Origin: Paenibacillus sp. JJ-223
GTDB lineage: Bacteria > Bacillota > Bacilli > Paenibacillales > Paenibacillaceae
Length of the DNA stretch: 64,000 nt
NCBI RefSeq assembly: GCF_927798175.1
Contig: NZ_CAKMMP010000010.1
Span: 62,001 to 126,000 of the forward strand
Reading direction: 5' to 3'
In this document: positions 18,469 to 28,771 of the stretch, piece after piece
Layout: every line of letters begins with the position of its first letter
How positions within the stretch are numbered: position 1 is the stretch's first letter
The notes under the pieces: model-generated
The model's input: the letters and a program-made list of their open reading frames with translations, nothing else
What the model was told of the DNA's origin: nothing
Database searches by the model: none
Translations under genes and position numbers: made by a program

Positions 18469-20148
18469 TTGTCTAAAAAAAATAATAACGATAAACTGAT
18501 GATTTTTGCACTGGGCGGCGTAGGTGAGATTGGTAAGAACATGTATGTTGTCCAATACGCGAACGATATTGTCGTCGTAGACGCCGGACTCAAGTTTCCG
18601 GAAGAAGACATGTTGGGCATCGACATTGTCATTCCTGACATTTCTTACTTGACTGAAAATCGCGATAAAGTAAGAGGCATCATTTTGACCCACGGACACG
18701 AAGACCACATCGGCGGTCTGCCATACGTTCTGAAACATCTCAACGTTCCGGTATACGGAACAAAATTGACGCTTGGACTTGTCGAGAACAAGTTGAAAGA
18801 AGCGAATCTGCTCGGCGAAACGAAGCGAATTCTGATCAACGTGGATTCCGAACTTCAACTGGGCAATACGCTGAGAGCTACGTTTTTTGCTACTAACCAT
18901 AGTATTCCGGACTCGGTCGGGGTATGTATCGATACACCGGAAGGTGCAGTGGTTCATACGGGTGACTTCAAGTTTGACCATACACCAGTCAATGGTCAAT
19001 ATGCAGATCTCCAGCGTATGGCTCAAATCGGTGCCAATGGCGTACTTGCTCTTTTGTCCGACAGCACCAATGCAGAGAAGCCAGGATTTACGCCTTCGGA
19101 GAAAAACGTGGGCATCGTTTTGGAGGACATTTTCCGCAAAGCGACACAGCGTGTCGTTGTAGCAACCTTTGCATCGAACGTGCATCGGATTCAGCAAGTG
19201 ATTAACGCTGCCGTGGTAACTGGGCGCAAAGTGGCTGTCATTGGACGTAGCATGGTCAATGTGGTGGGCATCGCTTCCGAATTGGGATATCTCGAAATTC
19301 CGGATGGCATGATCATCGAGCCGGAAGAAGTAGGTAAGATGGCAGCGGATCGCGTCGTTATCCTGTGCACGGGAAGTCAGGGCGAACCGATGTCCGCTTT
19401 AACTCGCATGGCTCGCTCAACCCACCGCAAAGTGGATATTCTGCCTGGAGATACCGTAATCATTGCGGCGACTCCGGTACCGGGCAATGAAAAGTATGTT
19501 GGCCGCACGATTGACGAGCTGTTCCGTCTCGGCGCGCACGTGTTCTACAGCGGTGCAAACAGCGGCGTACACGTGTCCGGCCACGGCAGCCAGGAAGAAC
19601 TGAAACTGATGCTGAATCTGATGAAGCCGAAATTTTTCATCCCGATTCACGGCGAATTCCGCATGCAGCGTCGCCACGCGGTTCTGGCCGAATCGGTCGG
19701 GATCGATCCGGACAACATCTTTATTACGGATATCGGTGAAGTCGTGGAAATTCAGGGCGGCGCAGCGCGCAAAGCGGGCAAAGTCACTTCAGGCAACGTG
19801 TTGATCGACGGCCTGGGTGTTGGCGATGTCGGCAATATCGTACTGCGTGATCGCAAATTGTTGTCCCAAGACGGCATTCTGGTCGTCGTGGTTACGCTCA
19901 GCAAACAGGATGGCAAAATCGTGTCCGGCCCGGACATTATCTCGCGTGGTTTCGTGTACGTGCGCGAATCCGAAGGATTGCTCGATGAGGCCAACCGCAT
20001 CGTAAGCAGCACGCTGCAGAAGCTGATGAGCGAAAATGTAAACGAGTGGGCTTCGCTCAAAACGAACGTAAAAGATGCGCTGGGACGTTTCCTCTACGAG
20101 CAAACCCGTCGCAGACCGATGATCCTGCCGATCATCATGGAAGTATAA
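18469..20148 (+). CDS. rnjB: Ribonuclease J (RnjB/YmfA position)
   Basis: This 559-residue metallo-beta-lactamase/beta-CASP ribonuclease acts in mRNA turnover and rRNA maturation. The zinc motif HGHEDH lies at 75-80 and a further motif reads VHTGDFKFDH. The beta-CASP region has FASNVHRIQQV and GRSMVN, and FIPIHGEFRM follows. The TTG start is preceded by AGGAGG, about 10 nt upstream. Its place between dapA and tepA is that of B. subtilis rnjB (ymfA); the rnjA/rnjB assignment rests on this synteny. Confidence 0.92.
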   Translation: MSKKNNNDKLMIFALGGVGEIGKNMYVVQYANDIVVVDAGLKFPEEDMLGIDIVIPDISYLTENRDKVRGIILTHGHEDHIGGLPYVLKHLNVPVYGTKLTLGLVENKLKEANLLGETKRILINVDSELQLGNTLRATFFATNHSIPDSVGVCIDTPEGAVVHTGDFKFDHTPVNGQYADLQRMAQIGANGVLALLSDSTNAEKPGFTPSEKNVGIVLEDIFRKATQRVVVATFASNVHRIQQVINAAVVTGRKVAVIGRSMVNVVGIASELGYLEIPDGMIIEPEEVGKMAADRVVILCTGSQGEPMSALTRMARSTHRKVDILPGDTVIIAATPVPGNEKYVGRTIDELFRLGAHVFYSGANSGVHVSGHGSQEELKLMLNLMKPKFFIPIHGEFRMQRRHAVLAESVGIDPDNIFITDIGEVVEIQGGAARKAGKVTSGNVLIDGLGVGDVGNIVLRDRKLLSQDGILVVVVTLSKQDGKIVSGPDIISRGFVYVRESEGLLDEANRIVSSTLQKLMSENVNEWASLKTNVKDALGRFLYEQTRRRPMILPIIMEV

Positions 20149-20185
20149 CCAAAACAGTTAATCACATAGATTCAGGCACACAGTC

Positions 20186-20238
20186 GCCTCTTTTTTACGA
20201 GTAATATTGGACGGTTCCTCGTAAAAAAGGGGCTTTTT
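20186..20238 (+). terminator. Terminator after rnjB
   Basis: A perfect 16-bp stem: 20186-20201 (GCCTCTTTTTTACGAG) pairs with 20218-20233, followed by five T residues. Confidence 0.93.
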
Positions 20239-20291
20239 CTGCATTTTCGGGATAATAATTCGCTCTGGTCGCAAAATGCTGAAGCTTTCGA

Positions 20292-20322
20292 GTATAAGTC
20301 TCTTGGAAAAATCCCCATACTA
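20292..20322 (+). promoter_or_regulatory. Candidate forespore (sigma-G-like) promoter of tepA
   Basis: GTATA (20292-20296), a 19-bp spacer and CATACTA (20316-20322). The sigma-G pattern is GHATR-N17-18-CATNHTA, so both boxes match but the spacer is one base long. Confidence 0.4.
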
Positions 20323-20353
20323 AGGTAAAAAAATTGTTTGCGGGGAAGGGAGC

Positions 20354-21124
20354 ATGCTTGAAGTGGATCATATTGAACAAGACAGAATGTTATCGAAATC
20401 CGAACAACCGGGAGAACATCCCGGGCAGGAAGAAAAGGGAATGGCTCCGGTTACGGAAAATATTCAGCAATTCGGACAAACCCAATCTCCTGCGGGCGAA
20501 TCCAACATTTATTGCATGACGATCATCGGTCAGGTAGAGGGGCACTTGATTTTGCCGCCCCAAAATAAAACGACAAAGTACGAGCATATCATTCCGCAGT
20601 TGGTCGCGGCCGAGCAGAACGCCAAAATCGAGGGAATTCTTATCATTTTGAACACCGTGGGTGGCGATGTCGAGGCTGGACTGGCCATTGCCGAAATGAT
20701 CGCTTCCTTGAGCAAACCAACCGTTACCGTGGTCATCGGGGGCGGGCACAGCATCGGGGTACCGATTGCCGTAGCTTCTTCGTATTCGCTCATTGCCGGC
20801 AGCGCAACGATGACCATTCATCCGATTCGCATGAACGGCCTGGTGATTGGAGTTCCGCAAACCTTTGAGTACATGGAAAAAATGCAGGAACGCGTCGTGC
20901 GCTTCGTGACCACTCATTCCAACATCTCCGAGAAAGTGTTCAAGGAGCTTATGTTCAAGACCGGAGAGTTGAACCGGGATATCGGTACGGCAGTCGGCAG
21001 TTCGGATGCCGTCAAATACGGGCTGATGGACGCAGTGGGCGGTATCGGTCAAGCCATCGCCAAACTGAATCAGTTGATGGGAGAGCGAAAACAGGAAATT
21101 CAGGCAGGAGGGTACACTCAATGA
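20354..21124 (+). CDS. tepA: ClpP-like protease TepA (YmfB)
   Basis: This 256-residue protein has a ClpP/crotonase-fold core after a variable N-terminal 50 residues. Motifs are [20 protein letters not shown] and [16 protein letters not shown]. subtilis TepA was first described as a translocation-enhancing protein and later linked to degradation of small acid-soluble proteins in outgrowing spores. GGGAAGGGA precedes the ATG. It overlaps ylzJ by four nt, and the spoIIIE neighbourhood is conserved. Confidence 0.9.
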   Translation: MLEVDHIEQDRMLSKSEQPGEHPGQEEKGMAPVTENIQQFGQTQSPAGESNIYCMTIIGQVEGHLILPPQNKTTKYEHIIPQLVAAEQNAKIEGILIILNTVGGDVEAGLAIAEMIASLSKPTVTVVIGGGHSIGVPIAVASSYSLIAGSATMTIHPIRMNGLVIGVPQTFEYMEKMQERVVRFVTTHSNISEKVFKELMFKTGELNRDIGTAVGSSDAVKYGLMDAVGGIGQAIAKLNQLMGERKQEIQAGGYTQ

Positions 21125-21351
21125 CGTTGTATACGGTTATGCCTCCCGAGCAAATTTGGTCAGGGATGTGGAAAGAAGACGAAGGGACGCAGGATGTCAG
21201 AATTAACGGGATACTGATGCAAGTCAGGCCCACTTCCGGAAACGAGGCAGTCATCGTCAGGCTGCTTGATTGCCCTTTGGAAGCGTATCTGGAGCCTTGC
21301 CATTTGCCAGGATCGGTTATTCGCATTCCGCATGTTGGAGGAACGGCATAA
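21121..21351 (+). CDS. ylzJ: YlzJ-like small protein
   Basis: This 76-residue protein of the YlzJ family (N-terminal [13 protein letters not shown]) has no known biochemical role. Its ATGA overlap with the tepA stop and GGAGGG ribosome site show co-translation. In B. subtilis ylzJ also lies between tepA and spoIIIE. No membrane segment or motif suggests a function. Confidence 0.85.
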   Translation: MTLYTVMPPEQIWSGMWKEDEGTQDVRINGILMQVRPTSGNEAVIVRLLDCPLEAYLEPCHLPGSVIRIPHVGGTA

Positions 21352-21408
21352 ACGACGGGATTTTTACAAATTGAGCAAAGAAAGAACATATGTACGGGGA
21401 CATTTTTA

Positions 21409-21417
21409 TGGTATAAT
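21409..21417 (+). promoter_or_regulatory. Extended -10 promoter of spoIIIE
   Basis: TGGTATAAT is a perfect extended -10 box 24 nt before the TTG start; no good -35 is visible at normal spacing. Confidence 0.6.
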
Positions 21418-21440
21418 ATTCTTCTGGGGGTGACCTGAAT

Positions 21441-24170
21441 TTGGCCAGAAGAAAAAAGAAGAAAAAAAAGGCTGCTGCGTTTAGCGGCGTTCTCAAATAT
21501 GAAATTTATGGCATCGTGCTGATTACGTTATCCGTTATCGCGTTATCCGGTGAAGCAACGGTGGGGCGTTCGTTATCCAAAATGTTTGGGCTGATGCTTG
21601 GAAAATTTTATTTTGTTATCCCGCTGATCGGTATTTACTACGGCCTTATGGTGATGATTCACCGGAAATGGCCTAACGGGTGGACTACACGCAAGACAGG
21701 ACTTGTCCTGCTTGTTTTTGCGCTTACACTGATGAGCACCGTTTCCGCCATGCATCAGAAGTTAATTCCCATCGGTGCGCTTGAACCCGGTGCGGTGTTG
21801 ACGCAGGTACATAACGATATGCAAACCGAACTGCTGCAACCCGCCCCGGAGGGCAAAGACTCCATGCTTAACAAGGATATCAGCGGCGGTTATGTCGGGG
21901 CTGCACAGTTTGCCGTATTTTTATGGTTGTTCGGCAGTCTTGGAGCACGGTTGATCATGATCGTGATGTTTGTGATCAGTTTTATGCTCATTACGAGCCT
22001 ATCTTACGTGGACTTGGTTCGGATCTTCAGGACCAAGGTGTGGGACGCCGGTTCTGCCATGTACAAAAGGGTCCAGGCCCGAATGTCGGAGCGGGCGTCC
22101 TCAGCGTCCTCGGTCAAAAAGAAAGGCGTTGCCCGAAAGGCAGTCCCGGTTCCTGCCGATCCGTATGATGACGAGGATGACGACTTCGAGGAAGAAGAGA
22201 CGCTCCCCAAACGGAAGGCACCCGTTTTCTTCCAATTGTTTGGGAAATGGGGAGCGGAACGCGAAACTGCCAAGCAGGATCGTGAAGAGGAACACGAGGA
22301 AAGCGCGATGGAGCAGGTCTTGTACCGTGCGAACGATGATGATCTGGACGAAACATGGAACAGCCAGAAGATGCCGACGTCCAGCGAGCGACGATCGCTG
22401 GACGGTGCGGCCGCAATTCCGTCCAAAGCCAATTCCGCACCCATTATTCGAGACTTCTTCGAACACGTTCGATCTGAACATAACAAGTCGGATGATCTTG
22501 ATGAGGTCTATCCGTTCCCTCAGGACTTGAAGGAGCCCGAAATGGAAGAGCATGAACCTCCGCTAACCATCAGGGACGAGCTTGAGGAGTCTCTGGAGTG
22601 GTCTGGTCCCGAAAATGTAGGGAATGAATCGATTCCATTGCAGGATGACAACGGTGTTTCTGCTGATGGTGCTCCTGCACCTCCTGGGAGCGCGGTAGAA
22701 GGCGTTCAGGAAGCACAGCCTGTCCAGCCACCTCCGCCTCCGCCGAAGCCGTACAAGCTGCCTCCGTTCCGTTTGCTCGCCAAGCCGAATAACGGCGGAA
22801 AAGGCAAGGATCAGAAGGATTACATGCAGACAGCCCGCAAGCTGGAAGCGACGTTGGAAAGCTTTGGCGTTCGCGCGAAGGTGCTTGAAGTGGTCAGAGG
22901 GCCGGCAGTAACAAGGTATGAGATTCAGCCTGACATCGGTGTCAAAGTCAGCAGAATCGTCAGTCTGACGGATGATATCGCACTTGCCCTTGCCGCAAAG
23001 GACATCCGTATGGAGGCGCCGATCCCCGGCAAATCAGCCATCGGTATTGAGGTGCCGAATGGAGAGGTATCGCTCGTAACGATGCGAGAAGTGATGGAGA
23101 CGTCCGTTTTCCAGGAAGCCGAATCCAAGGTTACGATCGCTTTTGGGCGGGATATTTCGGGGCAAACGATCATCGGCAACTTGGCCCGAATGCCCCATTT
23201 GCTGGTAGCCGGTGCAACAGGCTCAGGTAAATCTGTATGTATTAACGGTATCATCACGAGTATTTTGTACAAAGCGAAACCTGATGAAGTGAAGTTTCTG
23301 ATGGTTGACCCCAAAATGGTCGAGCTAAATGTATACAATGGGATTCCGCATTTGATGGCACCCGTCGTTACCGATCCCAAACGCGCTTCGCTCGCCCTCA
23401 AAAAAATCGTGGTGGAAATGGAGAAAAGGTACGAACTGTTCTCCAAATCGGGCACGCGCAACGTAGAAGGGTATAATAACCTGATGAAAGACAACCCTGC
23501 GGCCATCTTGCCGTATATCGTCGTAATCGTCGACGAGTTGGCAGACCTCATGATGGTCGCTGCCGGCGACGTCGAGGATGCGATCGCAAGGCTGGCGCAG
23601 ATGGCGCGGGCGGCGGGCATACATTTAATTATTGCAACGCAGCGGCCTTCGGTAGACGTCATCACCGGCGTGATCAAAGCGAACATTCCGTCCCGTATCG
23701 CCTTCGGCGTATCTTCTCAGGTGGATTCCCGCACCATTCTCGATATGGGCGGGGCCGAGAAATTGCTGGGTCGGGGGGACATGCTGTTCATGCCGATGGG
23801 CGCTTCGAAACCGGTCCGGGTTCAGGGCGCGTTCATGAGCGATGAGGAAGTCGAAAACATCGTGAATTATGTGCGCGGCCAGGGCGAAGCCCAGTATGAT
23901 GAATCCCTTGTGCCTGAGGTCGAAGAATCCGGCCAGGCGGATGAAGAGGTGCTCGACGAGCTGTACGAACAAGCCGTACAGATCATTCTGGAGGCGAAGC
24001 AGGCATCGGTATCGTTGCTGCAGCGCCGGATGCGTATCGGTTACACCCGTGCCGCGAGATTGATCGATTCAATGGAGGCTCGCGGCGTCATCGGGCCGTA
24101 CGAAGGAAGCAAACCTCGCGAAGTATTGATTTCGCTGGAACAATATCAGCAGAATAAAATGAGTTCTTGA
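21441..24170 (+). CDS. spoIIIE: DNA translocase SpoIIIE/FtsK
   Basis: This 909-residue membrane-anchored ATPase pumps chromosomal DNA through the septum. A Lys-rich N terminus (RRKKKKKK) precedes four to five membrane segments (about 20-190). A charged, Pro-rich linker with a PPPPPPKP stretch spans 200-445. The RecA-like motor has Walker [11 protein letters not shown] from 591 and Walker [17 protein letters not shown]-terminal gamma winged helix (about 845-909) reads polar DNA sequences. The TTG start follows GGGGGTGA. The longer linker separates it from B. subtilis SpoIIIE. Confidence 0.96.
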   Translation: MARRKKKKKKAAAFSGVLKYEIYGIVLITLSVIALSGEATVGRSLSKMFGLMLGKFYFVIPLIGIYYGLMVMIHRKWPNGWTTRKTGLVLLVFALTLMSTVSAMHQKLIPIGALEPGAVLTQVHNDMQTELLQPAPEGKDSMLNKDISGGYVGAAQFAVFLWLFGSLGARLIMIVMFVISFMLITSLSYVDLVRIFRTKVWDAGSAMYKRVQARMSERASSASSVKKKGVARKAVPVPADPYDDEDDDFEEEETLPKRKAPVFFQLFGKWGAERETAKQDREEEHEESAMEQVLYRANDDDLDETWNSQKMPTSSERRSLDGAAAIPSKANSAPIIRDFFEHVRSEHNKSDDLDEVYPFPQDLKEPEMEEHEPPLTIRDELEESLEWSGPENVGNESIPLQDDNGVSADGAPAPPGSAVEGVQEAQPVQPPPPPPKPYKLPPFRLLAKPNNGGKGKDQKDYMQTARKLEATLESFGVRAKVLEVVRGPAVTRYEIQPDIGVKVSRIVSLTDDIALALAAKDIRMEAPIPGKSAIGIEVPNGEVSLVTMREVMETSVFQEAESKVTIAFGRDISGQTIIGNLARMPHLLVAGATGSGKSVCINGIITSILYKAKPDEVKFLMVDPKMVELNVYNGIPHLMAPVVTDPKRASLALKKIVVEMEKRYELFSKSGTRNVEGYNNLMKDNPAAILPYIVVIVDELADLMMVAAGDVEDAIARLAQMARAAGIHLIIATQRPSVDVITGVIKANIPSRIAFGVSSQVDSRTILDMGGAEKLLGRGDMLFMPMGASKPVRVQGAFMSDEEVENIVNYVRGQGEAQYDESLVPEVEESGQADEEVLDELYEQAVQIILEAKQASVSLLQRRMRIGYTRAARLIDSMEARGVIGPYEGSKPREVLISLEQYQQNKMSS

Positions 24171-24202
24171 TGGATCGACCGCGATGCCGCGGGAAACAAG
24201 AA

Positions 24203-24232
24203 GCCGTTAACCTAAGGGTTGGCGGCTTTTTT
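24203..24232 (+). terminator. Terminator after spoIIIE
   Basis: GCCGTTAACC pairs with GGTTGGCGGC around a short AAG-containing loop, followed by six T residues. Confidence 0.9.
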
Positions 24233-24277
24233 GGTTTTCCCGCATTGCCATCCTGTCCAAGGATCGGATGATTTGGT

Positions 24278-24307
24278 GCATAGGAAACAGGCGGCTTTGT
24301 CATAATA
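24278..24307 (+). promoter_or_regulatory. Sigma-G-type promoter of sleB
   Basis: GCATA (24278-24282), an 18-bp spacer and CATAATA (24301-24307), an exact match to GHATR-N17-18-CATNHTA. It lies 46 nt before the coding start. Confidence 0.7.
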
Positions 24308-24352
24308 ACGTTAGCGATTCTGTTAATCCCACAAGAGAAAGGTAGAGCACAG

Positions 24353-25189
24353 TTGATGCGAAAAATGAACATATGGCTTTTCACTGCTATTTTGCTGTTG
24401 TCCGCATTGGGAATCCGATTTTTGGTTCCACACGATCCCAAGCCTCAGGCCTCGAATCAAAGTACGCCTCAAGTGGAAGAACAGGCAATGCCTACCTTCA
24501 GCAGCAATACGGTGAAGTATGGAAGCTACGGGCAGGATGTATACGAACTTCAGGGCAGACTGAAGTACCTGGGTTTCTACAATGGTAAAATTGACAGCAA
24601 TTTCGGCAGCAAAACGCTGAATTCGGTCAAATGGTTCCAGTCCGAGTTCGGCATGAAGGCCGATGGCGTCGTCGGGGCCAAAACCAAGCTGAAGTTGTAC
24701 AATGCCACCAAAAACTGGGCTCCAACCGAACCGCCTTTGCATAAGGGTGGGGCAGGAAGCGAAGCCGGGGGCAACAACGGTGCCGCGAATGACAATGATC
24801 AGGACAACATGGGGTCTGCCAATTCCATGGGTTTGTCGGAGAATGAAATCAAAATCATGGCGAACGCCGTGTACGGCGAGGCGCGAGGCGAACCTTTCGA
24901 AGGACAGGTGGCGGTGGCGGCGGTCATTTTGAATCGGGTCAAATCCCCAAGCTTCCCGAATACGCCTTCCGGCGTGATCTTCCAGCCTGGCGCATTCACG
25001 GCAGTGGCGGATGGCCAGATCTATCTCGAACCGAACGCCCAGGCCCGCAAAGCGGTTGAGCAGGCGATAAACGGTTGGGATCCATCCGGCGGATGCCTGT
25101 ATTACTTTAATCCAAAGACGGCAACGTCCAAGTGGATATGGAGCCGTCCTCAGGTCAAAACCATCGGCCAACACATCTTTTGCATGTGA
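24353..25189 (+). CDS. sleB: Spore cortex-lytic enzyme SleB-like cell wall hydrolase
   Basis: This 278-residue exported protein has a signal/anchor segment at 5-25 and a peptidoglycan-binding repeat at about 52-115 (YGSYGQDVYELQGRLKYLGF). A Gly/Asn-rich linker leads to a Hydrolase_2 catalytic domain from about 165. ANAVYGEARGE contains the probable catalytic glutamate. SleB is a lytic transglycosylase that opens cortex peptidoglycan at germination. The TTG at 24353 has the better ribosome spacing; ATG 24356 is an alternative. ypeB, sleB's partner in B. subtilis, is not adjacent. A paralogue such as CwlJ is excluded by the binding domain. Confidence 0.82.
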   Translation: MMRKMNIWLFTAILLLSALGIRFLVPHDPKPQASNQSTPQVEEQAMPTFSSNTVKYGSYGQDVYELQGRLKYLGFYNGKIDSNFGSKTLNSVKWFQSEFGMKADGVVGAKTKLKLYNATKNWAPTEPPLHKGGAGSEAGGNNGAANDNDQDNMGSANSMGLSENEIKIMANAVYGEARGEPFEGQVAVAAVILNRVKSPSFPNTPSGVIFQPGAFTAVADGQIYLEPNAQARKAVEQAINGWDPSGGCLYYFNPKTATSKWIWSRPQVKTIGQHIFCM

Positions 25190-25196
25190 TGCCGGG

Positions 25197-25239
25197 AGAA
25201 GCAACCAGAAGGCGTGACTTCGGTTGCTTCTTGTCTTTT
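25197..25239 (+). terminator. Terminator after sleB
   Basis: AGAAGCAACC (25197-25206) pairs with GGTTGCTTCT (25222-25231), followed by TTGTCTTTT. Confidence 0.85.
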
Positions 25240-25319
25240 GCATGGGTTAAAATGGTGGTTACGCCTTGTCTGGAACATTGTTTTGCCTTACAAATGATGC
25301 CGTAAAGGGGTTATGAACG

Positions 25320-26600
25320 TTGAATACATCCGCCTTTGAACGAGGAAACCGGAAGCAGTTTCGCATTCATGTTCTTCCGACCAAACGATTTAAAACATAT
25401 GCCATTTCGTTGTACGCAGGGGTGCCTTTACAAGAAAGCACGGTGACCTCTGTGGCGGTAACGCCGTTTGTATTGCGCCGCGGCACCGAATCATATCCGG
25501 AAACAACGCAATTCCGCGAGCAGTTGGAGCATCTGTATGGTGCCGGGTTTGGTTTTGACATCTATAAACGCGGAGATTACCAGATCGTGCAATTTCGAAT
25601 GGACACCATCAACGATGCTTTTGTCGGCGGGGACGAGAAATTGTTGGAACGGTCCTTTGCCTTTTTAGGCGAAGTGCTGACCCGTCCTGCTCAGGAAAAT
25701 GGACACTTCCGCACGGCCTACGTCGAAGCAGAGCGTGAAACCGTGCTTAAGCAGCTGGAATCCGTGGTGAACGACAAGATGCGGTATGCGGCCGAACGCT
25801 GCATCGAAGAAATGTGCAAGGATGAGCCGTATCGACTGCATGCGCTGGGCCAACGCAAGGAGCTTGCAGGCATTGATGCTCCTTCATTGACCTCGGCATA
25901 CCGGGATTGGCTGAATCGGTCCGTCATCGATCTGTACGTGGTCGGAGATACCACGCTGGAGGAAGTGGAGAACCTGGTTCAGCGCTACTTTGATGTCGAT
26001 CGTATCGGCACCGAAGGGTATCATCCTAAACCGGCCGTTTTGGGGGATAGGGCAGTGAACACGGTCGTGGAGCGGATGGACGTGGGCCAGGGGAAGCTGA
26101 ATATGGGTCTTCGCACATCCATTACCTATGGAGATTCACGGTATGCTGCAGCGCTAATGTATAACGGAATCTTGGGAGGGTACCCTCATTCCAAGCTGTT
26201 TGTCAACGTAAGGGAAAAGGAAAGCCTTGCATATTACGCCTCATCGCGTTACGACGGGCATAAAGGCATCGCAACGATCCAATCCGGGATCGAAATTCCA
26301 AACTACGAAAAGGCCGTTGCGATTATCAAACAACAGCTTGAAGAGATGAAAAACGGAACGCTCAGCGATCTGGAAATGTCCCAGACCAAAGCGATGATCC
26401 GCAATCTGGTCAAAGAGATGCAGGATTCTGCGTTTGAGCTGATTGCTTATGATTTCAATGGTCAGTTGTCGGGAACGGACCGGACCGCCGAGGAGCTGCT
26501 GGAACAGGTCGAACAGGTCGGCAAAGATCAGGTTCAAGAGGCGGCGAGTCAGTTCCGGTTGGATACGATCTATTTTTTGCGCGATCAGAAGGGGGAATAA
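25320..26600 (+). CDS. ymfF: M16 family peptidase-like protein YmfF, zinc motif lost
   Basis: This 426-residue M16-fold protein lacks the HxxEH motif; the matching region reads VTPFVLRRGTESYP. The C-terminal-half motif GGYPHSKLFVNVREKESLAYY is intact. By analogy with other M16 pairs it is probably the non-catalytic partner of the adjacent YmfH. The TTG start follows AAAGGGG by about nine nt. It is two nt from ymfH, so the two are co-translated. No signal peptide is seen. Confidence 0.9.
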   Translation: MNTSAFERGNRKQFRIHVLPTKRFKTYAISLYAGVPLQESTVTSVAVTPFVLRRGTESYPETTQFREQLEHLYGAGFGFDIYKRGDYQIVQFRMDTINDAFVGGDEKLLERSFAFLGEVLTRPAQENGHFRTAYVEAERETVLKQLESVVNDKMRYAAERCIEEMCKDEPYRLHALGQRKELAGIDAPSLTSAYRDWLNRSVIDLYVVGDTTLEEVENLVQRYFDVDRIGTEGYHPKPAVLGDRAVNTVVERMDVGQGKLNMGLRTSITYGDSRYAAALMYNGILGGYPHSKLFVNVREKESLAYYASSRYDGHKGIATIQSGIEIPNYEKAVAIIKQQLEEMKNGTLSDLEMSQTKAMIRNLVKEMQDSAFELIAYDFNGQLSGTDRTAEELLEQVEQVGKDQVQEAASQFRLDTIYFLRDQKGE

Positions 26601-26602
26601 CG

Positions 26603-27883
26603 GTGGAACGCATTCAATACGATGATTTGCAGGAAACACTGTACCATGAAGTGATGGATAACGGGCTGCAGGTTTATGTTCTGCCAAAGCCGGGATTCCA
26701 GAAAACCTTTGCAACCTTCGCAACCAAGTACGGATCGGTCGACAAGCATTTTCAGGTGGAAGGCCAGGACGAGGTAACGGTTCCCGATGGCATCGCCCAT
26801 TTTCTGGAACACAAAATGTTCGAAGAGCCTACGGGCGACATTTTTGCAACATTTGCGTCCAACGGAGCATCCGCCAATGCATTTACAAGTTTTGATCAGA
26901 CGGTGTACCTGTTTTCGGCGACAGAGCACGTAAGTGAAAATATACAAACATTAGTCGATTTTGTGCAAAATCCGTATTTCACGGATCAAAACGTGGAGAA
27001 GGAAAAAGGCATCATCGGACAGGAAATCGACATGTATGCCGATAATCCGGACTGGCGGGCTTATTATGGACTGATTGAAGCGATGTATCAAAAACATCCG
27101 ATTCGCATCGACATTGCCGGAACGGTGGAATCGATCAGCACGATCACGAAAGAAACGCTGTACACGTGTTATAATGCGTTTTACCATCCCAGCAATATGC
27201 TGCTTTTTGTGGTTGGCGGCGTGAATCCGGAGGAAGTGATGGAACGGGTTCGTTCGAACCAGGCCGGCAAAAATTTCAAGTTCCAAGGCCGGATCAATCG
27301 TTTTTTCGAGCAGGAGCCTGAAGAGGTAGGGGAGAAGAAAAGAGTAGAGAAGTTGGCGGTTTCTCTGCCCAAATGTTTGTTCGGTTTCAAGGAAACGGAT
27401 GTTGGGTTGACGGGAGAAGAGCTCCACAAACGCGATCTTACGACGAAATTAATGCTGGACCTGCTGTTTGGCGCAAGCACTTCCTTGTACCAGAAGCTGT
27501 ATGACGAGGATTTGATCTCGGACAGTTTCGGATACGAATATAACAGTTCATCTCAGTATGCTTTTTCTGCGGCAGGCGGAGATACGAAGGATCCGGAGCG
27601 GCTGCTCAGCCGTGTACGCGAGGAAGTTGATGCGCTTTTGCAAACGGGGTTTGATCAGACGAACTTTGAGCGCGCCCGCAAAAAAAAGATGGGCGGATAC
27701 TTGCGCATGCTCAACTCGCCGGAAAACATTGCCCATGAATTTACGCGTCTAAAGTTCAGGGGCGGCGATTTTTTCAATATGCTCTCGGCTTATGAATCCA
27801 TCACCTTGGAAGATGTGAATCGCAGGTTGAGGGAACATATTAGATGGGAGCAGCTTGCAGTATCGATAGTGGCAAGTCCTTGA
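26603..27883 (+). CDS. ymfH: M16 family zinc protease YmfH
   Basis: This 426-residue M16 peptidase has the active zinc motif HFLEH at 66-70 (IAHFLEHKMFEEP) and the downstream glutamate region EKEKGIIGQEIDMY. It is the catalytic member of the YmfF-YmfH pair. The GTG start at 26603 uses the GGGGGAA site at the end of ymfF. Physiological substrate unknown. ymfI follows at 21 nt. Confidence 0.92.
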   Translation: MERIQYDDLQETLYHEVMDNGLQVYVLPKPGFQKTFATFATKYGSVDKHFQVEGQDEVTVPDGIAHFLEHKMFEEPTGDIFATFASNGASANAFTSFDQTVYLFSATEHVSENIQTLVDFVQNPYFTDQNVEKEKGIIGQEIDMYADNPDWRAYYGLIEAMYQKHPIRIDIAGTVESISTITKETLYTCYNAFYHPSNMLLFVVGGVNPEEVMERVRSNQAGKNFKFQGRINRFFEQEPEEVGEKKRVEKLAVSLPKCLFGFKETDVGLTGEELHKRDLTTKLMLDLLFGASTSLYQKLYDEDLISDSFGYEYNSSSQYAFSAAGGDTKDPERLLSRVREEVDALLQTGFDQTNFERARKKKMGGYLRMLNSPENIAHEFTRLKFRGGDFFNMLSAYESITLEDVNRRLREHIRWEQLAVSIVASP

Positions 27884-27904
27884 TACGGAGAGGGGAACGG
27901 ACGA

Positions 27905-28654
27905 TTGAAAGCGATCGGAGAAATGACCGTGCTGGTCACGGGAGCAAGCGGTGGAATTGGTGCCGCCATTGCAGAGCGGTTTGCAGCTGTGGGAATGAAT
28001 GTGGCCATTCATTACATGAAATCCCATGAGGCGGCTAATGAAGCCGCGAGAAGATGCATGGAGAAGGGGAGCGGCAAAGTCATGACGGTCTCGGCTGACC
28101 TGCGCAGCCGGGAACAAATCGAGCGTATGAAGGAGAAGCTGGAATCCCACGGCATGATGCCCGACATTCTCGTTAACAATGCCGGCATTTCGCATTACGG
28201 GTTGTTGTCGGACGTCACGGAAGAAATATGGGATGAAGTGATGGCCATCAACCTGAAGGGAACGTTCTTGTGTACCCAGGCCTTGATGCCTTACATGATT
28301 GCACAAAAATATGGACGCATCATCAATGTGTCTTCCATATGGGGATTGTCGGGTGCTTCCTGTGAGGTGCTGTACTCTACGACCAAAGGCGGTGTAAACG
28401 CATTTACGAAAGCGTTGGCCAAAGAGCTGGCTCCGTCCGGAGTGACGGTGAATGCCGTCGCTCCGGGAGCCGTGCAGACTTCTATGCTGAACCATCTTGA
28501 CCAGGACGAGCTGAAAATGCTGGAGGAGGAAATTCCGGCGGGAAGGCTTGCCCAGCCTGACGAAATTTCCTCGTTGGTATACTTTCTCGCGCTTCCCGAG
28601 TCGGGTTACATCAATGGTCAAATCATCAGTCCCAATGGAGGCTGGCTGACATAA
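27905..28654 (+). CDS. ymfI: Short-chain dehydrogenase/reductase YmfI (FabG-like)
   Basis: This 249-residue SDR has the cofactor loop TGASGGIG at 12-19, NNAG near 95, a VSS-type catalytic serine region and YSTTK with Tyr157 and Lys161. It is closest to FabG-type 3-oxoacyl-ACP reductases, but the substrate cannot be told from sequence. The TTG at 27905 has GAGAGGGG about eight nt upstream; ATG 27923 is an in-frame alternative. It keeps its B. subtilis position after ymfH. Confidence 0.9.
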   Translation: MKAIGEMTVLVTGASGGIGAAIAERFAAVGMNVAIHYMKSHEAANEAARRCMEKGSGKVMTVSADLRSREQIERMKEKLESHGMMPDILVNNAGISHYGLLSDVTEEIWDEVMAINLKGTFLCTQALMPYMIAQKYGRIINVSSIWGLSGASCEVLYSTTKGGVNAFTKALAKELAPSGVTVNAVAPGAVQTSMLNHLDQDELKMLEEEIPAGRLAQPDEISSLVYFLALPESGYINGQIISPNGGWLT

Positions 28655-28771
28655 CGTTTTGATTAGCGTATTTACATGGGTCTGGGTAATTTCACCAGTA
28701 TACAATCGGCTCCCAAATCACATATTACAACTGTTGATTTTAAATCTCATGCGTTTCGCTAAGGAGGATTT

